Source: Natrinema pallidum DSM 3751 (GTDB taxonomy: Archaea > Halobacteriota > Halobacteria > Halobacteriales > Natrialbaceae). From it: 64,000 bases of DNA. Of this stretch, positions 7,809 to 17,112 are shown one piece after another (within the stretch, counting starts at the first letter, position 1; every line of letters starts with the position of its first letter). Location: the NCBI RefSeq assembly GCF_000337615.1, contig NZ_AOII01000067.1, positions 1-64,000 of the forward strand, in the 5' to 3' direction. Below the pieces are notes generated by a model, which saw nothing but the letters and a program-made list of their open reading frames with translations, was not told where the DNA came from and ran no database searches. Made by a program: the position numbers and the translations under genes.

Positions 7809-10291
7809 TGAGTGATCTGCCACCGAAGCGGTCGATCAAGCGCTGGCTGGTCACGACCAACCACAAGGACGTCGGCATCCTCTATATGGCGACGTCGATG
7901 TTCTTCCTGCTTTTCGGTGGGACCCTGGCACTGCTGTTCCGGACCCACCTCTGGCAATCCGGCGGGACGGGGCTGCTCACCAACGACCAGTTCTACCAGT
8001 CGGTTTCCGGGCACGGACTCATCATGGTTTTCTGGTTCCTGTCGCCGATCGCCAGCGGATTTGCGAACTATTTCGTCCCGCTCCAGATCGGGGCGAAGGA
8101 CCTCGCGTTCCCCCGTCTGAACGCCCTGAGTTACTGGTTCTACCTGTTCTCGGGCATCCTGATGGCGATCTCGTTCTTCCAGGGCGGCTCGTTCTCCGGC
8201 GGCTGGACGATGTACGCCCCGCTGAACGTGCCGACGTATACCCCGGCAATGCAGGCGATGACCGGCGGGAACTCGATGGTTCTCGCTTTGGTCCTGTTCT
8301 GTATCTCCATCACGATGGGGACGGTAAACTTCCTGACCACGATGCACCGATCCCGTGCTGAGGGACTCGGTCTGTGGAACATGCCGATGTTCTCGTGGTC
8401 GTGGCTGCTGACCGCCTGGATGATGCTGTTCGCGTTCGCGGCGCTGCTGGCAGCCGTGCTGTTACTCTCGGTCGATCGGCTGTTCCTCACGCAGTACTTC
8501 GCGACCGATCAGGGCTCGAGCCTGCTGTGGGCGCACATCTTCTGGTTCTTCGGCCATCCGGAGGTGTACATCGTCTTCTTCCCCGCCTTGGGGATCATGT
8601 TCGAGACGTTCCAGACGTTCACCGGACGACGACTGGTCGGCCGCAAGTGGGTTATCATCGCGATGGTCCTCGTCGCGGTCCAGTCGTTCCTCGTCTGGAT
8701 GCACCACATGTTCCTGTCGACGATCAACCTCCCGATCAAGACGCTGTTCATGGCGACGACGATCGGGATTTCGCTGCCCTTCGACCTGATGGTCTTCGCG
8801 CTGATCTATACGATGGTCAAAGGGCGCGTTCGATTTACCACGCCGTTCCTGTTCTCGCTGGGTGCGCTCGTGTTGTTCATCCTGGGAGGCATCACCGGCG
8901 TCTTCCTGGGTGCCGTCGTCCTCGACTACGAGTTCCGCGGCACCTACTGGGTCGTCGCGCACTTCCACTACGTGATGGTCTCGGGAGTGACAGCACTGAT
9001 GGGCGGCATCTACTACTGGTGGCCAAAGCTCACCGGGAAGATGTACTCCGAACGGCTCGGAAAGCTCAACTTCGCGGTCTACTTCATCGGCTTCAACCTG
9101 CTGTATTTCCCGATGTTCATGGCCTGGGAGACGCCACGGCGTGTCTTCCACTACGGTAGCGGTGCCCAGATCTATCATCAACTGGCAACCGTGGGGGCGT
9201 TCGTCTTCGGTGCCTCCTTCCTGATCATGTTCTTCACCCTCGGGAAGAGCCTGGTCTCGGGCCCCAAGGCCCCCGACAACCCGTGGACGTACTCCCGGAC
9301 CGCCGAGTGGGCGATTCCATCGCCGCCACCGCTCGAGAACTGGCCCGACCGGCCGAGCTACGCCAGCGGGAAACTCGAGTTCGTTGACGACACCGCGGCC
9401 GCGACCGACGGCGGCGTCGCACAGGAAGCGACCGGCACGGCAGCCGCGACGCACGAAGAAGAGCACGCCGATCACGCCAGCATCTGGCCGCTCGGCATCG
9501 GTATCGCGACGTTTACGTTCTTCCTCGGGCTCAGCGGCATCACGCCGTATTTCTTCTCGTTCGTCGAGTCACACATCCACAGCGGGGTCGGGAACTTCGT
9601 CACCCTCGATTCGGCACCCGCACAGAACATCGTCTACCCGGCCCTCATGGTGCTCGGACTGGCGATGCTCGCGGTCACGCTGTTCCAGTTCGGTCGCGAG
9701 CAGTTCACTGCACCCGAGATGGCCGTCGCCGAACGCTGGCCGTTCGGCGGCATCAGCAACGAGAAGCTGGGCGTCTGGGTCTTCCTGGCCTCCGACGTCG
9801 TCGTCTTCGGTGCCGCGATCGGTGCATACGTGTTCATGCGGATCCACATGGGTTGGCACGACTGGCATCTCGACTCGATCACCGAGGCCGGCCTGTTCAA
9901 CACGTACGTGCTGTTGACCTCGAGTTTCACCGTCATCCTCGCGCACGTGATGGCCGAGCGTGAGAACAAGAAAGGACTGCTCGGCGCGCTGAGTGCGACG
10001 GTTCTGCTCGGACTCGTGTTCATGGGCGTCAAAGCCTTCGAGTACAGCAGCAAGTTCGCGGACGGTCACTACTGGTTCAGCGGCATCGAGTACTCGCTGT
10101 ACTTCGTGACGACCGGCCTGCACGCGCTGCACGTCATCCTCGGGCTCCTGATCGCCCTGTTCATGATCTACCGCGTCATCTCGATCGACGCTTATCTCGA
10201 GGATCACATGCCCGTGGAGTACTTCGGTCTCTACTGGCACTTCGTCGACATCGTGTGGGTCTTCCTGTTCCCACTGTTCTACCTGATGTAG
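7808..10291 (+). CDS. coxAC: Cytochrome c oxidase subunits I and III fused
   Basis: The 827-residue protein joins subunit I (residues 1 to about 540) to subunit III (about 640-827) through a linker with two membrane helices. Subunit I keeps haem ligands H69, H385 and H387, CuB ligands H250, H299 and H300, the cross-linked Tyr of HPEVY (Y254), and the D-channel residues D98 and E252. The position of the K-channel lysine (PTGIK in classical A-type enzymes) reads LPFDLM, with Met at 328. The enzyme reduces O2 to water and pumps protons in the cell membrane. The I-III fusion is known in haloarchaea and thermophiles. Confidence 0.95.
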   Translation: MSDLPPKRSIKRWLVTTNHKDVGILYMATSMFFLLFGGTLALLFRTHLWQSGGTGLLTNDQFYQSVSGHGLIMVFWFLSPIASGFANYFVPLQIGAKDLAFPRLNALSYWFYLFSGILMAISFFQGGSFSGGWTMYAPLNVPTYTPAMQAMTGGNSMVLALVLFCISITMGTVNFLTTMHRSRAEGLGLWNMPMFSWSWLLTAWMMLFAFAALLAAVLLLSVDRLFLTQYFATDQGSSLLWAHIFWFFGHPEVYIVFFPALGIMFETFQTFTGRRLVGRKWVIIAMVLVAVQSFLVWMHHMFLSTINLPIKTLFMATTIGISLPFDLMVFALIYTMVKGRVRFTTPFLFSLGALVLFILGGITGVFLGAVVLDYEFRGTYWVVAHFHYVMVSGVTALMGGIYYWWPKLTGKMYSERLGKLNFAVYFIGFNLLYFPMFMAWETPRRVFHYGSGAQIYHQLATVGAFVFGASFLIMFFTLGKSLVSGPKAPDNPWTYSRTAEWAIPSPPPLENWPDRPSYASGKLEFVDDTAAATDGGVAQEATGTAAATHEEEHADHASIWPLGIGIATFTFFLGLSGITPYFFSFVESHIHSGVGNFVTLDSAPAQNIVYPALMVLGLAMLAVTLFQFGREQFTAPEMAVAERWPFGGISNEKLGVWVFLASDVVVFGAAIGAYVFMRIHMGWHDWHLDSITEAGLFNTYVLLTSSFTVILAHVMAERENKKGLLGALSATVLLGLVFMGVKAFEYSSKFADGHYWFSGIEYSLYFVTTGLHALHVILGLLIALFMIYRVISIDAYLEDHMPVEYFGLYWHFVDIVWVFLFPLFYLM

Positions 10292-10612
10292 CAATCCGTC
10301 GCTACACGGGATTCGTTTTCTTCGGTTTGTGTTCTGCTCGGCAAGCGAGAGCAGCGGATCGCAACGGCCGCAGTGCTCTCGAGCACTACGATACTGAGCG
10401 CCGTCAGTACGACGAGGGGCCGACGCGTCTGCGAGACGTCGTCGGACCGACAGCGCTCTCGTCGCCGCGTAGCGCCGGACGGCTACTCGCGTTCGACGGT
10501 CGAGCTGTCAGTGCCGGGTCGACTCTCGGTGTGTCCGGCCACGGGTCCGAGCGCCGTCAGCCGAAGCCGGAACTAGTGAGTCGTCAACATCGCCGTCGAG
10601 TCGGACCGGCCG
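10292..10612. other. Intergenic, no gene seen
   Basis: The 321 bases between the convergent oxidase and protease genes hold no supportable gene. A T-rich run near 10314-10328, just after the oxidase stop, could be its terminator. Confidence 0.35.
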
Positions 10613-12253
10613 TCACCGCCTCCCGACTCGGTACCGTACCAGAACGGCGAGGGTCAAACTGACCACGATGAGAACGCCGGCGATGAAAACGGGACTCGAG
10701 GGAGAACGTGCCCCCTCACTCGGGTTTGAATCGCTCGCGTTGCCGGCGACCGAGTCATCGGACGGCCGGCGGACGGCGACGAGCGCGTCAGCGGCGGCTT
10801 TGGCATCGACGATGCCGTGCCCGTAGCGGGTCTCGAGCGGTTCCGTGCCATTGGCCGTCGTCGTGTCGCCAGTGACTGTGCCGGCCGCGGGCATGCGAGC
10901 CGTTTCGGTTATCACCGTCGTGATCTCGTCGGGCGTCGCGTCGGGCTCGATCGACAGGAGTAACGCGGCCGTTCCGGAGACGTGCGGGGCTGCCATCGAC
11001 GTTCCCGGCATCGATCGGTACCCGCCGCCCGGAGCGGCGCTCGTGACCGCGACACCAGGGGCGACGACATCGGGGACGACGTACGACGGTGGGGCCGTCC
11101 AGTCCGGCGGCGCTGCCGCCCACTCGGTCCGATCGATCCGCTGTCCGCTGGAGAACGAGGGGACAGCGCCGTTCCGATCGACTGCGCCCACGCTGATCGT
11201 CTCGTAGACGTTTCCGGGGGAGCCGGATGTCTCCGGTCCGTCGTTGCCGGTCGCACCGACGACGACCGCACCGCTTTCCCGCGCGTTCCGGACCGGATCG
11301 ATAAACGGTGCGTGTTTCCCGGTCGCACCGAGACTCAGACTGATCACGTCGGCGTCCTGCCGGACGGCCCACTCCATCCCGGCGACGACCTGCGCGAACG
11401 ACCCGTTCGTGTCGGTCATCACGAGCCCGTGAAGCAACTCCGCCTCGGGGGCGACGCCGATCGCGGTTCCGGTCGTCGCTCCACCGGCTACCGTCCCGCT
11501 CACGTGCGTTCCGTGCGTTCCCGTATCGTGTGGCGTCGACCCCGCGACGCGCCCGCCTGTCGCGTCGAACTCCGCCCATCCGCCGGGATAGGTCGGATCG
11601 GACGGATCGTCCGTCGCGAGGTCGATATCGGGGTGGCCGGTATCGACGCCGGTATCGAGGACCGCGACGCGAACGCCCTCCCCGCGGGTATCGTAGGCGT
11701 CCCAAGCGTCGGTGGCATTGACTTGCGCGAGCCCGGCCGTGGTTCGTCGTTCGCCGCCCGCTAACGCGGCCGCTCCCGACGCCGTCGCGTTCACGCGATC
11801 CGGCCGCTCGGGAACCGACACCTCGACGTTCTCGTGGACGGCTTCGACCGCACCGAACCGGTCGAAGGTCCCGTAGTCGACGGCGTCGGTATCGACCTCG
11901 AGCAACACGGCGTTGGTGAGCCAGAACGTCTCTTTGACGTGGAGCCCGTCTCTCCCCCGTGCGTACTCGAGGAGCGGCTCCTGTGTCGACTCGGCATGGG
12001 TCTCGAGCCGTCGTTCGGTCTCGTCCGCGCTGATTCCGGCGGGGATATCGGGCTCCTCGAGTCGGATCACGGCCTCGACCGTCGGTCCGTCCGTAGGGAG
12101 GTCAGCATCGACGACGATCGGGTTGTCATCGGATTCCGGTGCATCGGTGGCGCTGTCCGAACCGAGTACACCCGGACCGACACCGGACGTCAGCAGGAGC
12201 CAGGCGACGACGAGGGTGAGTACGGGAGCCGTTCCCGAGCGGACTGACGGCAT
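10613..12253 (-). CDS. Halolysin-like subtilase with C-terminal membrane anchor
   Basis: A 546-residue secreted serine protease of family S8. It has a hydrophobic N-terminal signal (about 8-30), an I9-like propeptide (about 55-145) and a peptidase domain with D200 (VLDTGVD), H247 (HGTHVSG), oxyanion N337 and S419 (GTSMAAPHVSG). After a Ser/Asn-rich spacer comes one membrane helix (about 520-538) and a basic tail, so the enzyme is probably held at the cell surface. Classical halolysins instead carry a C-terminal beta domain. No Tat twin-arginine motif is visible at the start, unlike most halolysins, which suggests the Sec route. Confidence 0.9.
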   Translation of the reverse strand: MPSVRSGTAPVLTLVVAWLLLTSGVGPGVLGSDSATDAPESDDNPIVVDADLPTDGPTVEAVIRLEEPDIPAGISADETERRLETHAESTQEPLLEYARGRDGLHVKETFWLTNAVLLEVDTDAVDYGTFDRFGAVEAVHENVEVSVPERPDRVNATASGAAALAGGERRTTAGLAQVNATDAWDAYDTRGEGVRVAVLDTGVDTGHPDIDLATDDPSDPTYPGGWAEFDATGGRVAGSTPHDTGTHGTHVSGTVAGGATTGTAIGVAPEAELLHGLVMTDTNGSFAQVVAGMEWAVRQDADVISLSLGATGKHAPFIDPVRNARESGAVVVGATGNDGPETSGSPGNVYETISVGAVDRNGAVPSFSSGQRIDRTEWAAAPPDWTAPPSYVVPDVVAPGVAVTSAAPGGGYRSMPGTSMAAPHVSGTAALLLSIEPDATPDEITTVITETARMPAAGTVTGDTTTANGTEPLETRYGHGIVDAKAAADALVAVRRPSDDSVAGNASDSNPSEGARSPSSPVFIAGVLIVVSLTLAVLVRYRVGRR

Positions 12254-12361
12254 GATACACTTACTATGTCGCGATGAAATAAAGGGATTCTGAACGATCC
12301 ACGTCCGTAGACGGTGGGATGGTCGCGAGTATACACCCTCTCGAGCCGTCAGACCGGTCGC

Positions 12362-12649
12362 TCAGCCCGCCCAGACCAGCGCGTAAATGAACGTAAACAG
12401 GAAGTAGACGAGAAACACGGAGATGGCTGCCTTGAAGTGGAACGTGAACAGGTCGTACTCCTCGTCGTCGCGTTCCTCGTCGAAGACCTCGCGTTCGGCG
12501 TCGGAACACTCCTCGGCGTGATCGACGCCGATGTGGAACGTCACGTATCGTTCGGCGCGAAACGGCCGGCCGCAGTACGGACAGGTTCCAGCTGGCGTCT
12601 CGTCCGCGGGGACATCGTACTCGCGCTCGAGCGCTCGGTCGGTCGCCAT
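12362..12649 (-). CDS. Zinc-finger protein with C-terminal membrane segment (DUF7410-like)
   Basis: A 95-residue protein. A C2H2-like finger (CPYCGRPFRAERYVTFH followed by a second His) occupies residues about 23-44. An acidic linker leads to a single hydrophobic helix, ISVFLVYFLFTFIYALVWAG, at the very C-terminus. Proteins of this type occur near oxidase genes in haloarchaea, so a role in oxidase assembly or quality control is possible but inferred. It is on the same strand as the polytopic protein 63 bases upstream. Confidence 0.8.
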   Translation of the reverse strand: MATDRALEREYDVPADETPAGTCPYCGRPFRAERYVTFHIGVDHAEECSDAEREVFDEERDDEEYDLFTFHFKAAISVFLVYFLFTFIYALVWAG

Positions 12650-12712
12650 TCGGTCGATGCTTGTGGTGTCGCGAGCAAGTGTTTGCCGGTTCGGCTGCCG
12701 AGACGGGCTCCG

Positions 12713-14143
12713 TCAGCCCGGAACGTAGGGCGGGCTCATCGTCCCCTGCGAAACGAGATAGAGACTCACCATCGTAAAGAAAACCATGACGACGATGAGC
12801 GGATACTGGCTCCTGATCGCCTGGAGCTTCCCGGGGAACAACTCGAAGGAAACGGTGTGGGCGACCCACACCGCGAGGACGTGCCCCAACAGGATGCCGG
12901 CGATCTCGACGTAGCCGAACCAGCCCGGCAACGCGTACCGGGTCGGGTTCGGCGGCGGGTTCAACGGCATCGCCAAAGCATCGAGCAGCGACGGCCACAG
13001 CGAGAGTCCGAATCCGACGTAGTGTGCGAGGTGGTAGCCGGCGGCGATAGCAAGCAGCGGCGCGGCGAGTCTGTAACCGAGGTATCGCCGCGAGAGGTAC
13101 GTCTCGGCTCGCTCGCGAGTCCGGTCGATGGCGACCCAGTAGACCTTCCAGAACAGGGCGAAGCCACCAACGAGCAAGAGGAGATAGACAAGTACCGGCG
13201 GGAGTCCGATCCCGACCAGCGCTTCGATGGTCCAGACGCCAGCCGGCGTAACGATAAAGCCGCTGTAGGTCAGTTCCCAGACCAGCGCGAGCACGAATGC
13301 TACGAGCGACGTGTCAGTGATGAGATCCGGCTCGCTCAACCGCGACCCGGGATATCGGAGTTCGAGCCCGTCGTCGGTTCGCTGAATCGGTGCCACGGCC
13401 CCGTAGAGGCGAAACCACAGCGAGAGGGGGTCGCCGCGTCGAAACCACGTCGCCGGCGAAAAGACGACCGCGCCCGAAATCGTAAACAGCGAGTACATCA
13501 CGAGGATGGCTACCAGCGCCCGGGCCGTAGTCGTCAGGGGTGCGACGACCTCGAGCCAGACGAACGTCAACAGTGCGACGACGGCAGGCCAAGAGTCGTA
13601 CGAGGAGGGGTACGATTCGTAGCCGTTCGGGAGCACCTCGGCGATCCGCCGCCAGGGGTTGAGTGCCGGCCACGGGTTACCGACGGTGTAGGCGACGATC
13701 GTCAACAACGCACGCCCGCCGACGAACGTCACCAGGACGGTCGCGCTGACCAGTCCGATGTTCGGCCCGCCGATGCCGGCCACGAAGACGAGCACGAGTC
13801 CGAGGAGTCCGAGCACACCCAACAGGAGCGATCCCGCAGTCAGCAGTCGGTCGAGGGACTGCTCGAGCGCGTGGTCGTGATAGGCCCCGATCACGTCGCG
13901 GTCGGTGACGAGCATCGTCAACAGAGCCGAAGCACCGACGGTACCGCCGCCGGTCGCGAGGTAAAGCCACGTCGGGACGCTTACGTCACTGCTGCCACCG
14001 CTGAGACCGGCAGCGACGTTGCTGGCGGCGGCGACGCCGGCACCGATAGCCAGCGCAACGAACGCGACCGCGAGGCCGATACCGCATCGGCGGACGACTA
14101 CCGACCGTCCACTCATTGCCGGCCGTTCGGACTGGTCGTGCAT
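12713..14143 (-). CDS. Polytopic membrane protein, probably respiration-linked, function unknown
   Basis: A 476-residue protein with about 10-12 predicted membrane helices. Notable loops include VGNPWPALNPWRRIAEVLP and SYDSWPAVVALLTFVWLE; the C-terminal half contains several His and Tyr residues in or near helices (AGYHLAHYVG). Similar large membrane proteins lie beside cytochrome oxidase genes in haloarchaea and some actinobacteria, where they carry unreliable names. The neighbours (subunit IV-like gene divergent, zinc-finger gene downstream) suggest an accessory role in the terminal oxidase. I cannot assign an activity. Confidence 0.75.
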   Translation of the reverse strand: MHDQSERPAMSGRSVVVRRCGIGLAVAFVALAIGAGVAAASNVAAGLSGGSSDVSVPTWLYLATGGGTVGASALLTMLVTDRDVIGAYHDHALEQSLDRLLTAGSLLLGVLGLLGLVLVFVAGIGGPNIGLVSATVLVTFVGGRALLTIVAYTVGNPWPALNPWRRIAEVLPNGYESYPSSYDSWPAVVALLTFVWLEVVAPLTTTARALVAILVMYSLFTISGAVVFSPATWFRRGDPLSLWFRLYGAVAPIQRTDDGLELRYPGSRLSEPDLITDTSLVAFVLALVWELTYSGFIVTPAGVWTIEALVGIGLPPVLVYLLLLVGGFALFWKVYWVAIDRTRERAETYLSRRYLGYRLAAPLLAIAAGYHLAHYVGFGLSLWPSLLDALAMPLNPPPNPTRYALPGWFGYVEIAGILLGHVLAVWVAHTVSFELFPGKLQAIRSQYPLIVVMVFFTMVSLYLVSQGTMSPPYVPG

Positions 14144-14232
14144 CTACGTGTCGTTTCCAGTTCCCGAGTACCGTCCGCGACGAGCGGTGGATACGCAGTG
14201 GGATCACGTTCCGTTCGGGGTCATATGAGGAA

Positions 14233-14243
14233 GGTATAAGTAT
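14233..14243 (+). promoter_or_regulatory. TATA box for the subunit IV-like gene (leaderless)
   Basis: GGTATAAGTAT lies about 27 bases upstream of the ATG at 14266, the distance from a TATA box to the transcription start in archaea. The transcript is therefore probably leaderless. This supports the short 88-residue product rather than longer readings of the frame. Confidence 0.6.
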
Positions 14244-14265
14244 CCGTCACCCACATTCACCACCA

Positions 14266-14532
14266 ATGGCGAGCATTCGGACGTACAGCCTGATTTACGT
14301 GGCACTGCTACTGCTGGCTACGGGGAAATTCGCTTTTTTCCACTTCCCGGAGATATTTAGCGAACAGGTTGCGATTGCCGGGACGATGGTGTTGGCGGCC
14401 ATCAAGGTCTCGCTGATCGCCGGTTACTTCCAGCACCTGAAGGACGAACCGCGGTCGGTCACCTACATGATGCTCACTGCGTTGTTCATGGTGCTCCTGT
14501 TGACCCTCGCCGCAGGCTACTCCATCCAGTAA
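14266..14532 (+). CDS. Cytochrome oxidase subunit IV-like protein
   Basis: An 88-residue membrane protein with three helices. It belongs to the prokaryotic subunit IV family (COX4_pro), recognised from the layout and the conserved AAIKVSLIAGYFQHLKDEPR loop between helices 2 and 3. It probably completes the haem-copper oxidase whose subunits II and I-III are encoded at 6.8-10.3 kb. The ATG at 14266 is chosen because a TATA box lies 27 bases upstream. Confidence 0.88.
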   Translation: MASIRTYSLIYVALLLLATGKFAFFHFPEIFSEQVAIAGTMVLAAIKVSLIAGYFQHLKDEPRSVTYMMLTALFMVLLLTLAAGYSIQ

Positions 14533-15142
14533 TTCGTTTCGAACCGTCACCCGTTCCGCGGGGTACATCTACACGTTTCTCGCCGTTTTCCGTCACCGCA
14601 CAGCGCCGGTACCCCTGTAGTCCGCTACATTTCGAGATACTCGCCTCGCTCAGTGCTCACCGGACGGCCAGAGACGCCCCTCACGAAGAAGGCGAGTGGA
14701 ACGTCCCCTCCGTCGTCCGACCACGACGGTCGGCTGAGAGGACGACGTGCCGTCCATATCGGCAACGAAATCAGACGAGTCCGCCGGCTACGGCCGAGAG
14801 TCCGAGCCACTGCTCGTCGGTTCCGCACCGCCGTCTCGCGTGACCGCTCCGTCACAGTCGTGCCAGGGCAGTATCGAGGCACCGACACCAGGCCAGGACG
14901 AGGTCCGCGCGTTTTCCTGCAGTGGGCCGGATGTCGTTCCAGCCGACCGCGTCTCCATTCTCCTCCTCGAGTACGGCTGTCATCCGCGGCGTCGGATCGA
15001 GAGGTCCCTGGGCAAAACGAGAGTCGGGGCTCCGCCGACTCGGCTCAGGCGTTTCGCGGTCGGACGACTCACGTCGCGTCGTGAGCAGCGCCGACGATCA
15101 CGTGAGCAAGTCGACGACCGGAAAGAAAACGAGTGCGGGTCG
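14533..15142. other. 610-base region without supportable gene
   Basis: Open frames exist on both strands, but their products are Arg/Ser-rich with no acidic haloarchaeal character and no recognisable motif. They look like chance frames in GC-rich DNA. The stretch lies downstream of secY and may hold decayed sequence. No RNA gene was seen. Confidence 0.45.
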
Positions 15143-16618
15143 TTATTCGCTGCCGAACATCTGGCGCATCATCGGATGCATCTCCATCATCTGCTCCTCG
15201 GCGATCTCCTCGTACAGTTTGTACGTGATGGAGACGGCCAGCAGCAGTCCGGTTCCGCTGATGCCACCGATGGTCCCGAGCATGTTCGCACAGACGGCCA
15301 GCAGGCCGACCAGCGCGCCGCCGATGACGGTCACCTGCGGGATGTACCGCTCCATGACCTTCTCGATGACGCCGACGTTCTGTCGGAAGCCGGGGATCTG
15401 CATCCCGGAGTTCTGGATCTGCTTTGCCGTCGATTCGGGCCCCATGTCAGTGGTTTCGACCCAGAAGATGGCAAAGACCGCGCCACCGACGATCATGAAG
15501 GTGACGTCGATGCCGATCCGGATCATCACTTGCCACCACTCCTGGGAGACGTTCGCCGTCCACCACATCCAGCCCTGTCGGGAGTAGATCGGGGCCACGT
15601 AGTAGAAGAACCCACTGACGGGCTGGCCCTGCTGTGAGTAGGTTCCGATCCAGGCGGGCATGTTCCCCCACTGGCTGTTCAGGATCTGTCCCATGAACTG
15701 GACGTTCGCTTGCACTGCACGAACGAGGATCATGGGCAGGACGCTCGCGTAGATGAGCTTCACGGGGAAGCGTCCACGCGCACCCTTCACTCGAGCGTGG
15801 CTGAGCGGGATCTCGACGCGAACCGACTCCGCGTAGACGACGATCCCGAAGATCAGCAGCGTCGTGATCAGCCCGATGAGGTTACCTTCGGTGACCAACA
15901 GGGCGTAGAGCCCCTCGCCGGACGCGATCGAGCCGATCTCGATCTGCCCGGTCAGAATCTGGTACCAGCTGTAGAAGAACCCTTGCGAGTTGGGCTGGAT
16001 GAAACCGTTGACCAGACGCTGGCTCACGCCGGCGATGATGAACAGACCGATCCCGCTGCCGATGCCCCACTTGCTGACGACCTCGTCCATGTAGAGGATG
16101 AGGATCCCGCCAACGAATATCTGGGCGAACATCAGGACCTGGATCTGCGTCGCGGTGAGCGCCATCCCACCGAGTTGCATCGACGTCTTGGCTGGCAGGA
16201 AGCCCCCTCCCGGCGGACCGGAGAACACCATCGGGAGCCCGGTCAGAATAACCATCAGGATGACCAGCAGCTTCTGGAGCCCCTGATAGAGGACCTGGTC
16301 CCGTGGGTCGTCCGTGTCGAGCCCGAGCAGGTTCGCCCCGCCGAGCAGTTGTAAGACGATGCTCGCGGTGACGATCGGACCGATACCGACCTGCAGAACT
16401 GATCCGTGTGCCCCGGCGAGGATCGCACGGAACTCACCGAAGAGATCGCCCGACCCGCCGGTCTGGTACCCGAGCAGCGTGATGCTCGTCAGGAAGAAGT
16501 ACAACATCAGGATACCGGCCGTCCACATCAGCTTGCGCTTGAAGGGGACGTGCCCCTCCGGACGGCGCACTGCTGGCATCCGCGTGAGGACCGGTTCAGC
16601 GGCTTCCTTCCATCCCAT
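15143..16618 (-). CDS. secY: Protein translocase subunit SecY
   Basis: The 491-residue channel subunit of the Sec61/SecYEG translocon, with about ten membrane helices. MGWKEAAEPVLTRMPAVRRP and the following KRKLMWTAGILMLYF match archaeal SecY, as do the GSGIGLFIIAGVSQR loop and the PGFRQ-type motif (IPGFRQNVGVIEKVMERYIP) late in the protein. It secretes and inserts proteins at the membrane. The gene ends the ribosomal superoperon, three bases after rpl15, so it is co-expressed with ribosomal proteins. Confidence 0.97.
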   Translation of the reverse strand: MGWKEAAEPVLTRMPAVRRPEGHVPFKRKLMWTAGILMLYFFLTSITLLGYQTGGSGDLFGEFRAILAGAHGSVLQVGIGPIVTASIVLQLLGGANLLGLDTDDPRDQVLYQGLQKLLVILMVILTGLPMVFSGPPGGGFLPAKTSMQLGGMALTATQIQVLMFAQIFVGGILILYMDEVVSKWGIGSGIGLFIIAGVSQRLVNGFIQPNSQGFFYSWYQILTGQIEIGSIASGEGLYALLVTEGNLIGLITTLLIFGIVVYAESVRVEIPLSHARVKGARGRFPVKLIYASVLPMILVRAVQANVQFMGQILNSQWGNMPAWIGTYSQQGQPVSGFFYYVAPIYSRQGWMWWTANVSQEWWQVMIRIGIDVTFMIVGGAVFAIFWVETTDMGPESTAKQIQNSGMQIPGFRQNVGVIEKVMERYIPQVTVIGGALVGLLAVCANMLGTIGGISGTGLLLAVSITYKLYEEIAEEQMMEMHPMMRQMFGSE

Positions 16619-16621
16619 ATG

Positions 16622-17110
16622 TTATTCCTTGTCCTGTTCAGCGTCGGCTTCGGCGTCGTCGTCCTCCTGTGCTCGCTCCGAGATGACTGCCTCGCCGCCG
16701 GCAGCCTCGAGCTTCTCCGCGGCCGCATCGGAGAACGCGTCCGCCGTTATCTCGAGCGTGTTCCGGACCTGTCCGGACCCGAGGACTTTCACCGTGTCGA
16801 CCTCGTGGCCGTCCTCGACGATGTCGCGTGCGTCGAGTCGGTAGCCGTCGTCGGTCTCCTCGGCGAGATCGTCAGCGACGTAGAGGATCGCGTCCTCGTC
16901 TAGCTTCTGGACGTCGATCTCCGCGACATCCTCGCGGATGTCGTGGGGTCGCTTGAAGCCGTGTTTGCCCTTCGGTTCGTAGTTGTGGAACTCGTGTTTG
17001 CTGCGCCCGGCACGGCCGCGGCCACCACGGTGGCCCGCACCGCGTCGGTTCTTGTGGGAACCGCCGCTGTGGGTTCGCGATCCGCGCTGGCGTCGTTTTT
17101 TACTCGTCAT
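16622..17110 (-). CDS. rpl15: Ribosomal protein uL15
   Basis: A 162-residue large-subunit protein. The Gly/Arg/His-rich N-terminal tail (RGSRTHSGGSHKNRRGAGHR) and the following RGRAGRSKHEF are diagnostic of uL15, whose tail threads into 23S rRNA. The C-terminus carries an acidic haloarchaeal extension (about 145-162). It lies two bases after rpl30 and three before secY. Confidence 0.96.
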   Translation of the reverse strand: MTSKKRRQRGSRTHSGGSHKNRRGAGHRGGRGRAGRSKHEFHNYEPKGKHGFKRPHDIREDVAEIDVQKLDEDAILYVADDLAEETDDGYRLDARDIVEDGHEVDTVKVLGSGQVRNTLEITADAFSDAAAEKLEAAGGEAVISERAQEDDDAEADAEQDKE

Positions 17111-17112
17111 GG

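Noticed and set aside
12314-14239. A plus-strand open frame of about 640 codons
   Set aside because: It is antisense to the polytopic membrane protein and the zinc-finger gene, whose helices and motifs are clear; its own product is featureless.
14747-15637. A 296-codon plus-strand frame beside secY
   Set aside because: Half of it is antisense to secY and the rest has no haloarchaeal composition or motif.
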